A stretch of 64,000 nucleotides of DNA from positions 21,194,213-21,258,212 of the forward strand of contig OZ234493.1 of assembly GCA_965153455.1 (NCBI GenBank), given 5' to 3'. This DNA comes from Sphagnum compactum. Its lineage: Eukaryota > Bryophyta > Sphagnopsida > Sphagnales. The position numbers and the translations under genes are program-made. The notes under the pieces are model-generated. The model ran no database searches. It was not told where the DNA came from and saw only the letters and a list, made by a program, of their open reading frames with translations. Of the stretch, positions 10,692 to 22,771 are shown in pieces (position 1 is the first letter of the stretch; every line of letters begins with the position of its first letter).

Positions 10692-11574
10692 GTGTTCCCA
10701 AGCTCCTTGATAGACTCAGGATGAGTCTAAAGTAAGAAAACAGCGAAAAGGTTAAGAGCTCGAGGCACGCTCCCTGACTCTCAGCACTTTAAAGGGGTAG
10801 AGGGGCGTGTTGGAGCTCCAGCATGGGACTAGGAAGAGTGACAAGCAGTTTATTTACTCATTCGAATCTGCATCAAACCAACCAACACGTTGGTTAGTAC
10901 CATGTTGAAGCACCTTTGGTGCTAGGAAAAGCCACGGGCGACCTCGGACTCACAAGACTCACCACGGCCCGAACTCGGGGGAAGCCACCACCTTGCCCCA
11001 TATAGTATACTCTGCACCTCTTCGCGAGGCCTACATCCAAATGGCTTTTTGTCCCGAGACTCCCGAAGAAGAGTCCCAAAACTGCCAAGGTTGGAACTCT
11101 TGCAACTTTGCGGGACCATAACTCCGTGCTCAGACCTCCGATCGGGACAAGGTCTGAAGCAAACTTGTAGCTCTTGTTGAGAACTTTTCAACGGCGTGTT
11201 GCACGCCACCTGCACGCACGGAAGTTGGGTCGATTCCCGACTTTTCGTGGTCGGGAGTTAAATTGCCAGTTTGACTCCTGGCCTTTCTTTTCGCCATAAC
11301 TTGTGTTGCAGATGTCCAAATGGGTCATGTGAGCCCATTTTAGACATCTACACTTCAATAGATTTCCAATGATATAAATGACTCTTCAATGCGAGGTGTT
11401 TTGACCTTTGCAATTGCTCTCTGAAGGTTCAGGAGTCCACCGGGACTCCGACTCCCAAAATGGGAGCTCACTCGGGAGTGTGAGTCTTCCTTCCCACACT
11501 CTCACACTCCTCTTGGCCCGCGCCATTGTAACCCTTTTAACCTTGGTCGCGAGCCCAAGGCTAGGGTTGCGACA
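10692..11574 (-). mobile_element. GC-rich LTR-like block, probably a solo LTR on the minus strand
   Basis: An 880-bp island of clearly higher GC content interrupts AT-rich minisatellite DNA. Read on the minus strand it begins TGTCGCAACCCTAG (at 11574) and ends near GGGAACA (10692), so it has TG...CA-type ends. It contains a TATA-like word (TATACTATA) near 11000, about 570 bp into the block. No gag or pol coding is attached on either side. A 5-bp target duplication was not found with these ends, so the exact borders remain uncertain. Confidence 0.5.
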
Positions 11575-14164
11575 AACAACATCACTGCAATCATTAGCAT
11601 GACATGGGTTGCATGATTATAAGAATGGAAAAAACACCACTATTAACATTGGCATTATAAGAAGATCACGAGGATGATGGCAAAGGTGGGCAACAACAAT
11701 CGAAAGAACATAACAACATATAATGATGGTGAGCATGTGTGAAAATATGATAATAATCAAAATTGAAAACATGATACACAATACAAAACCCTTAACTTGA
11801 AATTAAAACTAAAACCATTTTGAAAAAAAAATTGGTTCAATTGTAGTTTTTTTGGCATTTAAGAACTAGATTTGATTCTAGTTTCGATTTTAATATTCAA
11901 ATGGAATGAGGGAGTTGGTTCCCCACCCAATTACTATAATATTCATAACCCTAACCTGACACAAAACTTGACCCTATGTAACCAACCAACCCAAATAACC
12001 GCACAACATTAGTTTTTACCCACCAAGGTGGATACTTGCCCAATGTTGGTTAGAAGTTAAAACTACTGTGGGGCATGCATTTGATTTTTGAAATAATAGT
12101 TAGCTCTAAGTTTTTGAAAATTTAATTCAAGAACTATTTGAATGTGGGGTTTTGAAAACTTGAGTTGGGTGGGTATGAACTAAAGGCAAAGGTTTGATTG
12201 GTGAGGCTAGGTACATATCTAGGTTTTTTAACAAATACATGTTAGTCAATGGTTGAGTTCAATGTTGGAAAGTGCAAAATATTGTTTAGTCCCAAAATAT
12301 AATGTGACTTGCTTTGTAATTCTTATTGAATGAATTATGATTAATTTAGTGAACAAGAATTTAAGTGGTCACCAACATATAGATTCATTATTGCCATGTC
12401 AGTTCCCTTTATTTATAAAACAAACAAACCAAAAAATCCCCTCCCAACCCCCCCGCCCCCCCAACACCCACACCCAAAACCAAATTGAAGAAAAAAAATT
12501 TGGGTCTTTTGTGGTGCATTCACACTTGATGTTAAGTCAATGTTAAATGAAAATCTAGGTGGCACCCAATGTCAAATGGGCGATAGCTTACTATTAAATG
12601 AATATAAACTTAACATAAAATGTTCATGGTAAGTAGGTGTAAGTCTTAAATGATGAGCATGGTGTTAGGGGATTCAACACTAGAATCCTTAACACTAAGT
12701 TTGAATACACTTTTAGTTGCTTGACTTGTCTCATTGCCTACCACAATATTTTTTCCATCACTCTAGTCTTTTCTAATTTTATTTGTACACCACTACCTAA
12801 TTCCATGAGGATGGGTACTTAATTAGACAAGTTATTAGTTTTGGTGGGGGTGATGTAGATGGAATTGAATTTAAATCCAATTTTTTTGGGAAGTCTTTGG
12901 AATTAAAGGATATATAAACCTTAAAAACCAACCTCAAAATTACATTGGAGGTTTTATATATATTTTTAAAACCTTTCCTTATTCCAATAAAACCATATGT
13001 GGTTGAGGGCTTTACATACCCACAAAAGTAAACCTTCAGGGTAAACTAGTCGGTGATCAAACACTTAAACGCTTAGGGCAGGCCAAATCCAAAGGGAGGG
13101 CTCTATTGTTTTTAGTGTCCAAACGAAACTTGAACCCCTCCTATTGACGCATCTAGCACACTAAAAATCATCAAAAACGAAACAAAATTAAGAAAGTCAA
13201 GGCCACCCAAAATAGAGGAGGTCAAGAATTCAAAAAAAAAAACCACCAAAGGCTACAAAGGCCAATTCCCAAACACCCAAAAATTCCTCGTAGGCTGCTT
13301 TGTTGCTATTAGAGTTCAAAGACAATTTGGAAAACTTCAGTTGGCATTCCTATAACACTTTAAATAATTTTAAATGAATAAGAAATAAGAAAGTTATGAG
13401 GTTTGAAAGCAGGAGGGATCCAAAGAGAAAAAAAAAAGAAAAAAAACACGTTTTGTAAGTTGGAAAGCTTATTTTTCTTCTTGTATTTTGTACATTACTC
13501 CTTTTCCTTTGCACACCGAAGATGATTTTTAAAGCTTGAAGTAGCGCTCTGTAACATTTTGAATCAGTCAAAATGAAACACATATGATGAAGATATAAAT
13601 AAGTGTTCGGTTGTAGGCAGGTGATTGGTGGTGGGCCAGTTTACCCTAACTAACCAGAAATTGTTCTTCTCAAAAAGGTCAAAACTGGGTTCAAATTGGA
13701 TCTGGTTCCAGGTTGCAGGTATGGGTCCAACTCTAGTTAGTTTGTGTGGTTATGTTGGTTAGATCTGGTGAGGTGGAGAACTGTTAAGGCTGGTTTTGTG
13801 CCTTCTTCAAATCCAAGAAGGAACTTCAGTCTTTTTTACAGTTCAGATTTGTAGTCCAACCAAAACTGGGGTCTAAATTCAGGTTGGGTTTTGTTAGTAA
13901 TATGCAACAAGTGATAACCAGAACTGGAACTTCTGATTCCAAAACTGGTGCAAAACTGTGGTCCAAATTAGGCCCACTTTACACAAGGAGTCAAGGCCAA
14001 TGTTCAACTCAAATCAAGCAATTCCTATTTGGTGCAAAAGTTTAACTCAGCCCCAAGGGCTTTACACTTGGGAGCCAGTGTTTCTTTTACTGGTGAATTT
14101 TTCGGCAAATTTGAACCCCAAAAAATATGATTTTGACCTATACAAAGGATTTTTTATAGGGAAA
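11575..14164. other. Gene-free intergenic stretch
   Basis: The first 150 bp (11640-11720) still resemble minisatellite units (AGAAGATCACGAGGATG, GGCAAAGGTGGGCAACAAC), as expected if the LTR-like block inserted into the array. The remainder is AT-rich with a C-rich patch near 12437-12475, and no protein similarity was recognised. The short hairpin near 12640 is listed separately. Confidence 0.55.
12650..12700. repeat. Short hairpin sequence shared with 36128-36175
   Basis: GGTGTTAGGGGATTC faces GAATCCTTAACACTA across an ACACTA loop. A diverged relative with the same loop (AACACTAGACTCCTTAACAC) lies at 36128-36175. Confidence 0.5.
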
Positions 14165-14335
14165 AAAAATGACCCAAATTTGCCAGATTTTTTATGGTAA
14201 GTTCCACTTGATAGCCAACAATATAGGAGGATTTTTTTGGGTTTTTTCTACTTTTATATCTAGTAAGTAGCCAAATTTGGCTAAATTAGTTTTTGGACAA
14301 TCATCACTTTGGCTACATCACAAAATCATTAAAAG
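14165..14335 (-). repeat. Family C dispersed repeat with palindromic core
   Basis: On the minus strand it has GATTTTGTGATGTAGCCAAA near its start, then the palindrome TTAGCCAAATTTGGCTA (about 14268-14285), then TAAAAGTAGAAAAAACCC. It shares the core and the following 60 bp with the copy at 21170-21360, and the start with the copies at 6778 and 54622. Confidence 0.65.
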
Positions 14336-17300
14336 AAACCCTACTTGGAGCATTCAAATTTAAACAATTATATTCCACTTCAGGGGCATTCACTTAGTTT
14401 GGACAACAAACCCATAAACAAACTCTAGCATTATTTCCCAATATGAACAACTATTAAATACATCTTGGTAGTAAGTAATGATCAATTTTGGACATAACCC
14501 AAACTAACATTTAATTCTTTTGTGAAATATTTTGTTGTGTATCTATCCATTGAGAAGAATTGTCCAAAGAAGGGAGCACCCATGTCAAGTGTAACTCAAT
14601 AAATGCATAGCAATTGGGTAGTGGTGCTTTTGGCCCCTTCCTTCACTCCATATTTTTCTCTCTCATTAGTGGGCCATGCCATGCATTTAGGCAAGCACTT
14701 TGTAATTCATTTGGGTCCCTATACAACACCTTAATGCTTTAAGTAGTTTGGACCTTGTGGTAAGAAATAGGTAACCTTCAACTTTCAAGCACACTTCTAA
14801 AAAGTACTTAACAATTTAGAACTAGTTGAAAGGGTTAGAACTTTAAAAGTTTAGAGAAAGGTCGAAAGAGGTGAAATTAATTCATACTTTTTTAATTTTA
14901 AAGATCCAGTCTAATTAATCTATTGAGTTTTTTAATTTATTTTATTTCTTTAAATTGTAATTTTTGGTTTAGCTCAGTTTTTTTTTTAAAAATTTAGTTT
15001 TCTGATGTTGCTCAAAGTGGAAATAGTCCATAAATATATATAGCCAAATTGGGCAATATTCAAAATATGAAACTATAAACATCTAAAATACCCTATGATA
15101 TTATTGTAAGCAATTTTGGTGAGTTTTTGGCGAGTGTTTATTTATTTATTCTTATTTCTTTGCCAATTTTTACCCAAAAAAAGGGAATTTGTGACAAACT
15201 ATTCTTTTTTTTCAAAATGTTCTTTTTTATTTTACTTCTATAAAATTAATATAATTTTATAAATATTTCACAAATATATATATATATTCATCACAATATA
15301 TAACTAAAAAGTGTACAAATCAAGCTAAAAATAATGCAAATATCATGGCATTGATGATTGCCCTAGTGTATTTTACATCTTTATTTTGTCTCCTGTCACC
15401 CTTTGGGCCTGTTCTCAATTCAATTAAGTTCCATGCCCACACAATCCAACTCTCGCCTTAATGGAAGTCATAATGTGTTTGTGGGAAGGGAGGGTGGGAG
15501 CAGAGGTAATAACTAATAATAATAATACACCCTAAATGGACAATAACTAATAATACAATAGGACAAGCTTGAAAAACTAGTGTATTCACATTTCCTCTTT
15601 GCAATGGATTTTTTTCCCCATTTGTTGAGAAAATAAATAAATAAATAAATAATTCAAAAGATTCTTTATTTTCTTTCACAATATTATTTTCTTTGAAAAT
15701 TATGTTTTTTAAAAAAATCTCAACATTTTTACAAATATCATAACTAGTGTCAAGGTAGCCAAGGTATTATGGGACCCATTCAATGATAGGAAAATGTATT
15801 ATAAAAGTGGAGTATATTCATTTTTTTACATGTTAAAATAATTTAATAATTTCAATAAGGGCATTTGAATTACAACACAAGTGAGGGAATGGACATCATT
15901 GACAAACTATCGACAATGAACAAACAATATGAGCAGGATTTTATTTAATTTTTCAATTTTTGGTATTGAAATTTTTGCTTTTTTTTCCCCCAAAAATAGC
16001 AAAATTATTCCAAAACACATTTTAAAACACATTTTTTCCAAAATTTTCTCCATTTGATGTAAGCACTTGGCACAAATTGAGCTTGGGAATATCACGACAA
16101 TTTTATATCATGTGGATGATGACCCATCCTTTAAATTTGGTAAATCGATATTGGTGATAATTTCATAAATTATGGTGTGGTGGAAACCTTGGGTACCTTT
16201 ATTTCCTTGCACCCAAGGATGACTACAACCCCAACCACTTATCTACACAAAAAATGAATGAAAAATGTACTACAAATGAAACCTATGTATCTAACAATGG
16301 GGATTCACCATACACTCAAACATGGACAAGACCTTTGTATGAGGGACTACTACCCTACAAATATCTCTTTATGTCAAGTCTTCATTGGCATGTCAATGGC
16401 AAATCCTCTTAAAGCTCTTTGGAATCATGTGTCCCAATTTTTCATCAAGAGTTAGATTTTTTTTGTGGGAAATGATTTTGGATTATACTAAAGAACATTG
16501 AATGTCCCTACATCTCTTTTATTCTTGCACAACCTTGTCTTCTTAAACTTGTGGTATTTTAAAGATGTTGCAGTTTAAGTTTTTATTTTTGTTATTGGTA
16601 GTACATTAAATAAGCAAGTCCTGAGTCAAAATTATTTAAAATTATTTTTAAAATAATTAAAAATAATTTTTATATTCACCCTCCTCCCATTATGTAGGAT
16701 TTGGTCATTACTTGGAAGACCTTCACCATTCAAAGCAATAACTTGATGACTTGTGATGAAGGAATTCAAGTTTTATTTGTTTAATTCTCATCCATTCTTT
16801 TTTGTGTCTTTAATTTATCCTCCATTTTTAAGTTCTTATAAAAGGGGATACATTTTGATACTAGGTAATCATTTTGTAAGAGGGGGAAAAGAAAAAGAAG
16901 ATCCTTTATGATCATCTAGCTTATAGAGATTTTATTATTTATGATCAAATGGTGGACTTAAAAGGCTTTCTAAGTATTTACTATGAAATAGTATACTAAT
17001 TCAATTGTGGGAAAAAAAATTGGAATAAGGAAAAGAGTTTATGTATCTAGTTAATAATAATTGAACAATCGACAAATTGGATTTGGCCATAAACCATTAC
17101 CACAAATAGCTTTCTTTTGAAGGAAGATTAACTCAACTTGCCTTCCATTAATTTTTTTCCCCCATTGTAATATTCCACTTGAGATTCTATTGTATTATTT
17201 TGTTTTCAGCTTTTAATGAATGGGGACTCCAATGGTAATGGGTGCATGGGTGTGGTCCACAATGCCAATGCTTCCATCTTCTCTTCCTTCTCGTGGAGAA

Positions 17301-19850
17301 GAAGCAAAGTGTTTTCACAGTCTTTATTTTGGTCCCTTGTACAATTTTGAGGTTTGATTGTCTTACTCCAAACCTTCATGCCATACCTTGAGCTTAAGCC
17401 TCATATTTGAAAACAAACCAAAACCCAATATGGAGGAGTTTTTTGGGGAAGTACCCCACCAAATTAGGGGGAATATATATTTTTCCTTCTATTAAACAAT
17501 ACATGCAAGCCATCGAGATGGAGGAGGGATGGGGGGATGGGTTTAGATGTTAAACAAATGGGATTTCACCAAACTTGAATAAAGATTGTTTTACAACGCA
17601 TTGATTTTATATTTTAAAAATTTCATCAATTTAATAAATCCAAAAAACCATTCTCAAAATTACATTGATGCTTCTATCAAACCAAAAAATAAAAAAAGAA
17701 AAAGATTGGAACCAAATTTGGTAAATAAATTTTGATTTATAAATCAAAATCCACTTGGTAAAAACCCATTAAAAACATGTCACCCTCCAACTTAGGTATT
17801 GGGAAATAAAGTTGCTATTCTTATAGTTGTTATCATAGTGTGATTTGTGAGACCATTCTACTAAAGTAATGACAAGATGCATATTATAATACATTGGACC
17901 ACTCAATTAAAAAGCCATCTTGTGAACATTGTGGAAAATGCAATTTAAGTTTAACAAGAATGCAACTTGCACTCAATTTGTGGTAAGTGTGTGGTTTTTC
18001 TTCTTTTAAAAGGCTAAATTCAGAAAAATACTCTAATGTTTCCAAAACCTAAGTATTTTCATTCGAAAGGATGATTAGTTAAATATTGGTAACCCAATAA
18101 TGGTACCCTTTATCTACACACAAGATACGGTGCATAATTATGGCTACCCACACCTAGCTTAACTTAGGAGAGTTTTCTTTTTTCATGTTTGGATCCAACC
18201 TAGATATCATTTTGTAAAGTATTGATATACCTTTTCATGACATGTAAATCTTCTCAAGATGGTTTTATATTTGACCCAAAAGTATTACAAAAGGCTAGAT
18301 CTATGTGTATATAACACCAATACAAACCAATGTTGGCTAAGTAAATGTATACAAATTAGGTATTGGTATAGGCATTCGACAACTTGTCAATTGTACATAT
18401 CACAATGATATCAATATATAAGCAAATAAATAAATTTAAGATAATGATATGAATATAAGTAGTGAGGAGACCAATATCAACATGTATTGCATATGAATAG
18501 TGGTATTATTATGAAGCACCCATTGTATTTTAATTGTGCTCCATTTTAAATATAGCAAGGTTTATTCATAATTAGGGTTTACAAAAGGACTATCTAATAG
18601 AAAACTGACTGCACAACCTTTCTTTGAGATTTTATCATATTTTTCACATGACAAGCATTACATTAAATAATGCAATTGACTTCTCATATTATATTAAAAC
18701 CTATTTTTAAAAATTCATCCTATGAAAAATTACCACCACCATACAAATTATTTTAATTTGAACTACTCATTTTTCTCACTTAAATTTGTCTCATGTACAT
18801 TTTATTTTTGTTGGATAAGAAACAAACATGGAATCCTTATTCCTAAAAGTGATGTTCAAATCATCAATGAACCCAACAAATAATCATTTCAAACTGTAGA
18901 AACAATGATTCTACAAAAGTTGGGATTAATCACCCATTTCACAATTCATGGTGTCATGATCAAAAACATAATCTTGACTATCTTCTAACAATAATATGAA
19001 TTGAAAATCAAATTTTAATTGATAATACATAATCATTATCCTAATTTAAATCCATGAACTTCAACACCCACAATATGTACCTTCACTTTTAATGCATACC
19101 AACCTTCCAACAACAAAGGATGTCTAATAATAAATATTGAAGCAAGTCTACCACATCTTGCTTTATCAATTGGTCTAATACTATCACCCCTTGAACCTAT
19201 TGATAGGCAAAATGGTCGCAGGAAGAAAATCAAGAGAAACATTTTCGTAAACAAGTTAAAGCTTCAGGAAGAAATAAGAGAGGAAAAATTGTGAGAAAAG
19301 AGTTGAAAAAAAGAAATAATGAAATAATGAAAGATGTTTATGAGAATGTCAACACACGGAAAGTAAAATGTTGCAAGTTATAATAGTATGAAGTTCTAAA
19401 ATGCAATTGAACACCACATTCAGTGTCCAAGTTTTTCACTAATTTCAATGTTCATTAATTTTTCTTACATATTTTAGTTTTCTTTCGAAATCTATGAAAC
19501 ATGATTGCCATGAATGTTCTACATGTTTTTTGAAAACTAAGTCTTTTGAATGTTGTGCAAATCATGTGTGTTGTGCAACTTATGTCTTGTGTGAAATGTA
19601 AATGCATTATTTTGAAACCTAAACATTTGTGTTTTTTTAAACATACCTAAACATTTGTTTTTGTTGTGCATGCTCGAACATTTGTGTTTGTTGTGCATAC
19701 TTAAGTCATTTTAGGTTTCATCTTTTGGCTATGGTGCATTTTTAAATTTGGATAAACTTTAAATTCCAATTTTTTTCATCCATTGATCCTTTTCGTAGTA
19801 GTACAAACCTCAATTCTCCAAATGCAACAAAACTTATTCTATCACCCAAT
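14336..19850. other. Long AT-rich intergenic stretch
   Basis: No gene or recognisable transposase. Near 15740-15772 the sequence GGTAGCCAAGGTATTATGGG looks like the right end of a decayed MITE-B copy without a clear left partner. Simple AT runs occur at 15270-15290 and an AAAT run at 15631-15655. Short ORFs in this stretch have no motif that I know. Confidence 0.5.
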
Positions 19851-20333
19851 GTGATCCTAGGTCATATTACATTTGTTTTTGTAAGTAATGCATTTCGAAA
19901 AGGAAAGGAGAAAGTTTGTGAGAAAATTATTGCATGCCTTTCTAGAGATCCTATGAAACCCATAGTCAATGAACCAAAGAAGAAAAAGCTGGAAATTCAA
20001 AGTGTAGGGTTTAAAAAGATTAATGGTTGTAAGGTTTATTTGGTTTGAACATGTTTTGGGGGGGGGGATGAGGATGGTGAGGTGCAAGGTTTGCTCCAAG
20101 TTCAAGATAGAGATAAATTGCTAGTTCCAAAGCTTGATTATTTCATCAAGCATTCAAGTTTTTTAAAGTTTTGTGTTGTCAGACCTAGAATGGTTGTTGA
20201 TGCATACTATATGAACCTTAACAATGCACATGTGAAGAATGAAAAAGTGTATGCTTTTATAGGGCATGACATGGTTGTTCATTTAATTGAGATGGTGAGG
20301 AAAGTAAATAAGAAAAAGAAGAAGATTTATTAG
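19851..20333 (+). pseudogene. Possible hAT transposase N-terminal fragment
   Basis: Two neighbouring open segments (19851-20048 and 20082-20333) are joined by a frameshift with a G8 run at about 20058. The second carries LLVPKLDYFIKHSSF and HVKNEKVYAFIGHDMVVHLI. Together these resemble the N-terminal linker between zinc finger and catalytic region in some plant hAT proteins (a PKL....KH block followed by H.KNE). No catalytic part follows. The family assignment comes from memory of that pattern and is tentative. Confidence 0.4.
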
Positions 20334-21169
20334 AACTTTGATTATTTTGGATGGATGTGTGCCTTGTTTTCTTTTGGTTGCAAGATTATGCTAGAATTTG
20401 ATTCGATGAAGCTGAATTCCACAAATATGTCTTCCAATTGAAAACAAAAACCAAGGATATAAATTTTGTGTAATGGTTTAAGTGATTTTTATTATGCATG
20501 GTTATGAAACAAAAGCAACATTAATCAACAATTCTTCACATTCAATAAGCACAAAACCTCCTATGTTGAAACATTTGTCATCGCAATTCTACATTGCTCA
20601 AAATCCAATAGCCAATCAAACTTAAATATTGAAAAACAATTTAACCACTCAGACATAAAACACTTAAAAATTTGTCACCAACAAATTATGAACATACATA
20701 CATTATCATAGCCACATCTTTTCTTTTCTTTTTAAAATCCCTACCTAGCTTCGTATCCATCACCCCCGCCCCTCAAGAAAACCACTTCAACATACAATCA
20801 CTCAAAACATTTGTAGCTGACCAACATACATCACAAAATTTGAAAGAAAAAACATTGCCTTGAACTCTCATAACCCCCTAATCCAAGTATTGACTCCAAT
20901 AGTAATAATAAAAAGAAAAACGAATCATCATACCCGTACCTATATCATGGTACATAATACATACCAACTAGCAAATTATGAACAACATTGGTACATAACA
21001 TAAATGTGACTCATAGGCAAATCCAATCTCCAATTATTTCAGTAAACTTTGACAGAATTTCTTACTCTTAATAATTAAAGCCAAATTAACATACCTTTCA
21101 CACCTCATTCATTCACTCAGGCAACTAAGACTCAGGGTTTCTTGTTCTGGCAAATTTTCACCAAATAGC
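20334..21169. other. Intergenic stretch
   Basis: AT-rich, without a recognisable feature. A short continuation of the hAT-like reading may run to about 20470 (FDEAEFHKYVFQLKTK in one frame). Confidence 0.45.
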
Positions 21170-21360
21170 CAAAGAAAGGTAACTATGTTTTGGGGCTTTA
21201 TAAGTCTCCAAATTTCAGAATTTTTTTTTTAAAAATCACCATATTCTACATTAAGTTCCATTAATTAACCCAAACTATAGAAGGATGCTATTTTATTTAT
21301 TTTCTACTTTCATATTTTATAGCCAAATTTGGCTAAATCATCTCATGGATGATTGCCATT
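21170..21360 (-). repeat. Family C dispersed repeat, second copy
   Basis: Shares with the 14165 copy the palindrome TAGCCAAATTTGGCTAAAT (21322-21340), the flanking GATGATT, TGAAAGTAGAAAA and a GGAACTTA word, in the same orientation. A CATT microsatellite lies directly to the right (21358-21378). Confidence 0.65.
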
Positions 21361-21455
21361 CATTCATTCATTCATCCATCCATAACTCTGGTCAAGTTTA
21401 GGTTTTTTTGAAAAGCCTTCACCTGCCTTTCTCACTAGGTACCTATATACGTAAC

Positions 21456-21496
21456 TACCTACCTACTTACCTACCTACCTACCTACCTACCTACCT
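21456..21496. repeat. (CTAC)n microsatellite
   Basis: About ten CTAC units with one interruption. Same motif as at 5580-5700 and 52330-52370, which suggests the motif is common in this genome. Confidence 0.9.
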
Positions 21497-21881
21497 GTTA
21501 TTTTGGGGCTGGTATGAAATTGGGAGTTTTGACCTAACCATGGTTACAGTTCCACAACGCCGCTGCCGCTCTTGGACTTTCAGCGCGAGGATGAGTCCGT
21601 TGACATGATTGGAGTCAAAGTACGAGTCTGTTGACATTGGATTTGGATCATCGAAGTTAGCAGCTAGTCAACCCATGAGTAGCAATAGCGCTCCTGTTAA
21701 GGAGCATCCAGCAGCAGCAGTAGCAGCAGAGATTCATTCACCCATTTCGTTGATCTAGCTTGCGGTTATGGGGTTTTTTCTTTTCTTAGATTCAGTAGAT
21801 CCGGCACCAACAACATGAGCACCAGCTATAGATGACAAAGATCGTCGACATGGGTGAATTCATCTGAAAATATATATTGTA

Positions 21882-21891
21882 TATATATAAG
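21882..21891 (+). promoter_or_regulatory. Candidate TATA box for the 22211 gene
   Basis: TATATATAAG lies at the border where AT-rich DNA gives way to the GC-richer gene island, about 320 bp upstream of the ATG. With transcription starting about 30 bp downstream, the leader would be near 290 nt. Confidence 0.4.
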
Positions 21892-22210
21892 CGTTGGACT
21901 TGAAGATGATCTATATTCACATCAAGAAATTTGCAATAGAACTTGGTTCATAGATTCATTTCCGATCTCTGCAATAACAAGTATAGTATTAATTGATTCA
22001 CGTCCTCCCAGCTGCGAGCGAGCGAGCTTTGCTTCTGATCAGCAGCTTGTAGTTTGTAGCAAATCTGCTGCATCCTGCCAACATATCTGTTTGAGCGCTT
22101 TGCAGGGGTACCAGTTGAGATTATACCTAGCTAGTCGTAGTAGACGACCGTGAGTAGGAGGAGGGCGAGTAGAACTGGAGGATGATCCTGCGGCACCACC
22201 ACCTCACTGC

Positions 22211-22771
22211 ATGATGAAGCTTTCCAATGCTGATGCTGTCGGCGGTGGAGGTAGCTCGTGTGCTCTCCAGCAGCAGCAGCAGCACGGCACGAGCCGGCGC
22301 ATTTGTAAGCTCTTGCAATGGGGCAAGGAACGATACAAACTAGTACTGGTTGTAATCAAGCACCGCAACAAGAAAAAGAGTGTGCACATAGAAAACTTGG
22401 ATGTTGCAAAATTGACCAGGTCGTGTGCAAGGCGTCGACAACCACCCATGACAAGAATCGGGTCGATTCAGATGAAAAATCGCGTCCACGGCTTCCTCAC
22501 GAAACTCAGGGATGCGTACGTGAACATGATGAACAGTGGTGCATCGTCAGGCTACTTGGATGGCGCGGCGGGCATGGTGCTTGTCGATACATGGCAGTTC
22601 CCCATGCAGACGTCGAGCAACCACATGAGCAATAATTCAATGCTGCAGTACTATGATCACAATGCAGAATACGGGGCTGATCTAAAGCTCGTTGCACTGG
22701 ATCAGAGGAGCAGCAACTACCAGGGGATCTGCACGTCGTCATCCTTGTTACACACAAGTATTCTGGAATGA
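22211..22771 (+). CDS. Small basic plant protein of unknown function, 186 aa
   Basis: A single-exon ORF in a GC-richer, CpG-containing island, unlike the AT-rich surroundings. An in-frame stop at 22151-22153 with no ATG in between makes 22211 (or 22214) the first possible start. Visible features are a Gly run and a five-Gln tract at residues 19-23, then a strongly basic middle (SRRICKLLQWGKERYKL, KHRNKKK) and a second basic stretch (CARRRQPP). The central block VHGFLTKLRDAYVNMMNSGA, at about 92-111, resembles the LRDAYV.MM motif of small uncharacterised plant proteins. The C-terminus is Asn/Ser/Gln-rich and ends HTSILE. No signal peptide or membrane segment is evident. I do not recognise the function, and a nuclear location is only an inference from basic composition. 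The composition, complete ORF and flanking TATA-like and AATAAA signals support a real gene. Confidence 0.7.
   Translation: MMKLSNADAVGGGGSSCALQQQQQHGTSRRICKLLQWGKERYKLVLVVIKHRNKKKSVHIENLDVAKLTRSCARRRQPPMTRIGSIQMKNRVHGFLTKLRDAYVNMMNSGASSGYLDGAAGMVLVDTWQFPMQTSSNHMSNNSMLQYYDHNAEYGADLKLVALDQRSSNYQGICTSSSLLHTSILE

Noticed and set aside
13030-13160. Possible pol III B-box-like word GGGGTTCAAGTTTCG on the minus strand
   Set aside because: No matching A box at a suitable distance and no second copy seen in the window.
21854-22153. 99-residue plus-strand ORF upstream of the 22211 gene
   Set aside because: It overlaps the TATA-like box and probable leader and has no domain, so it is more likely non-coding.
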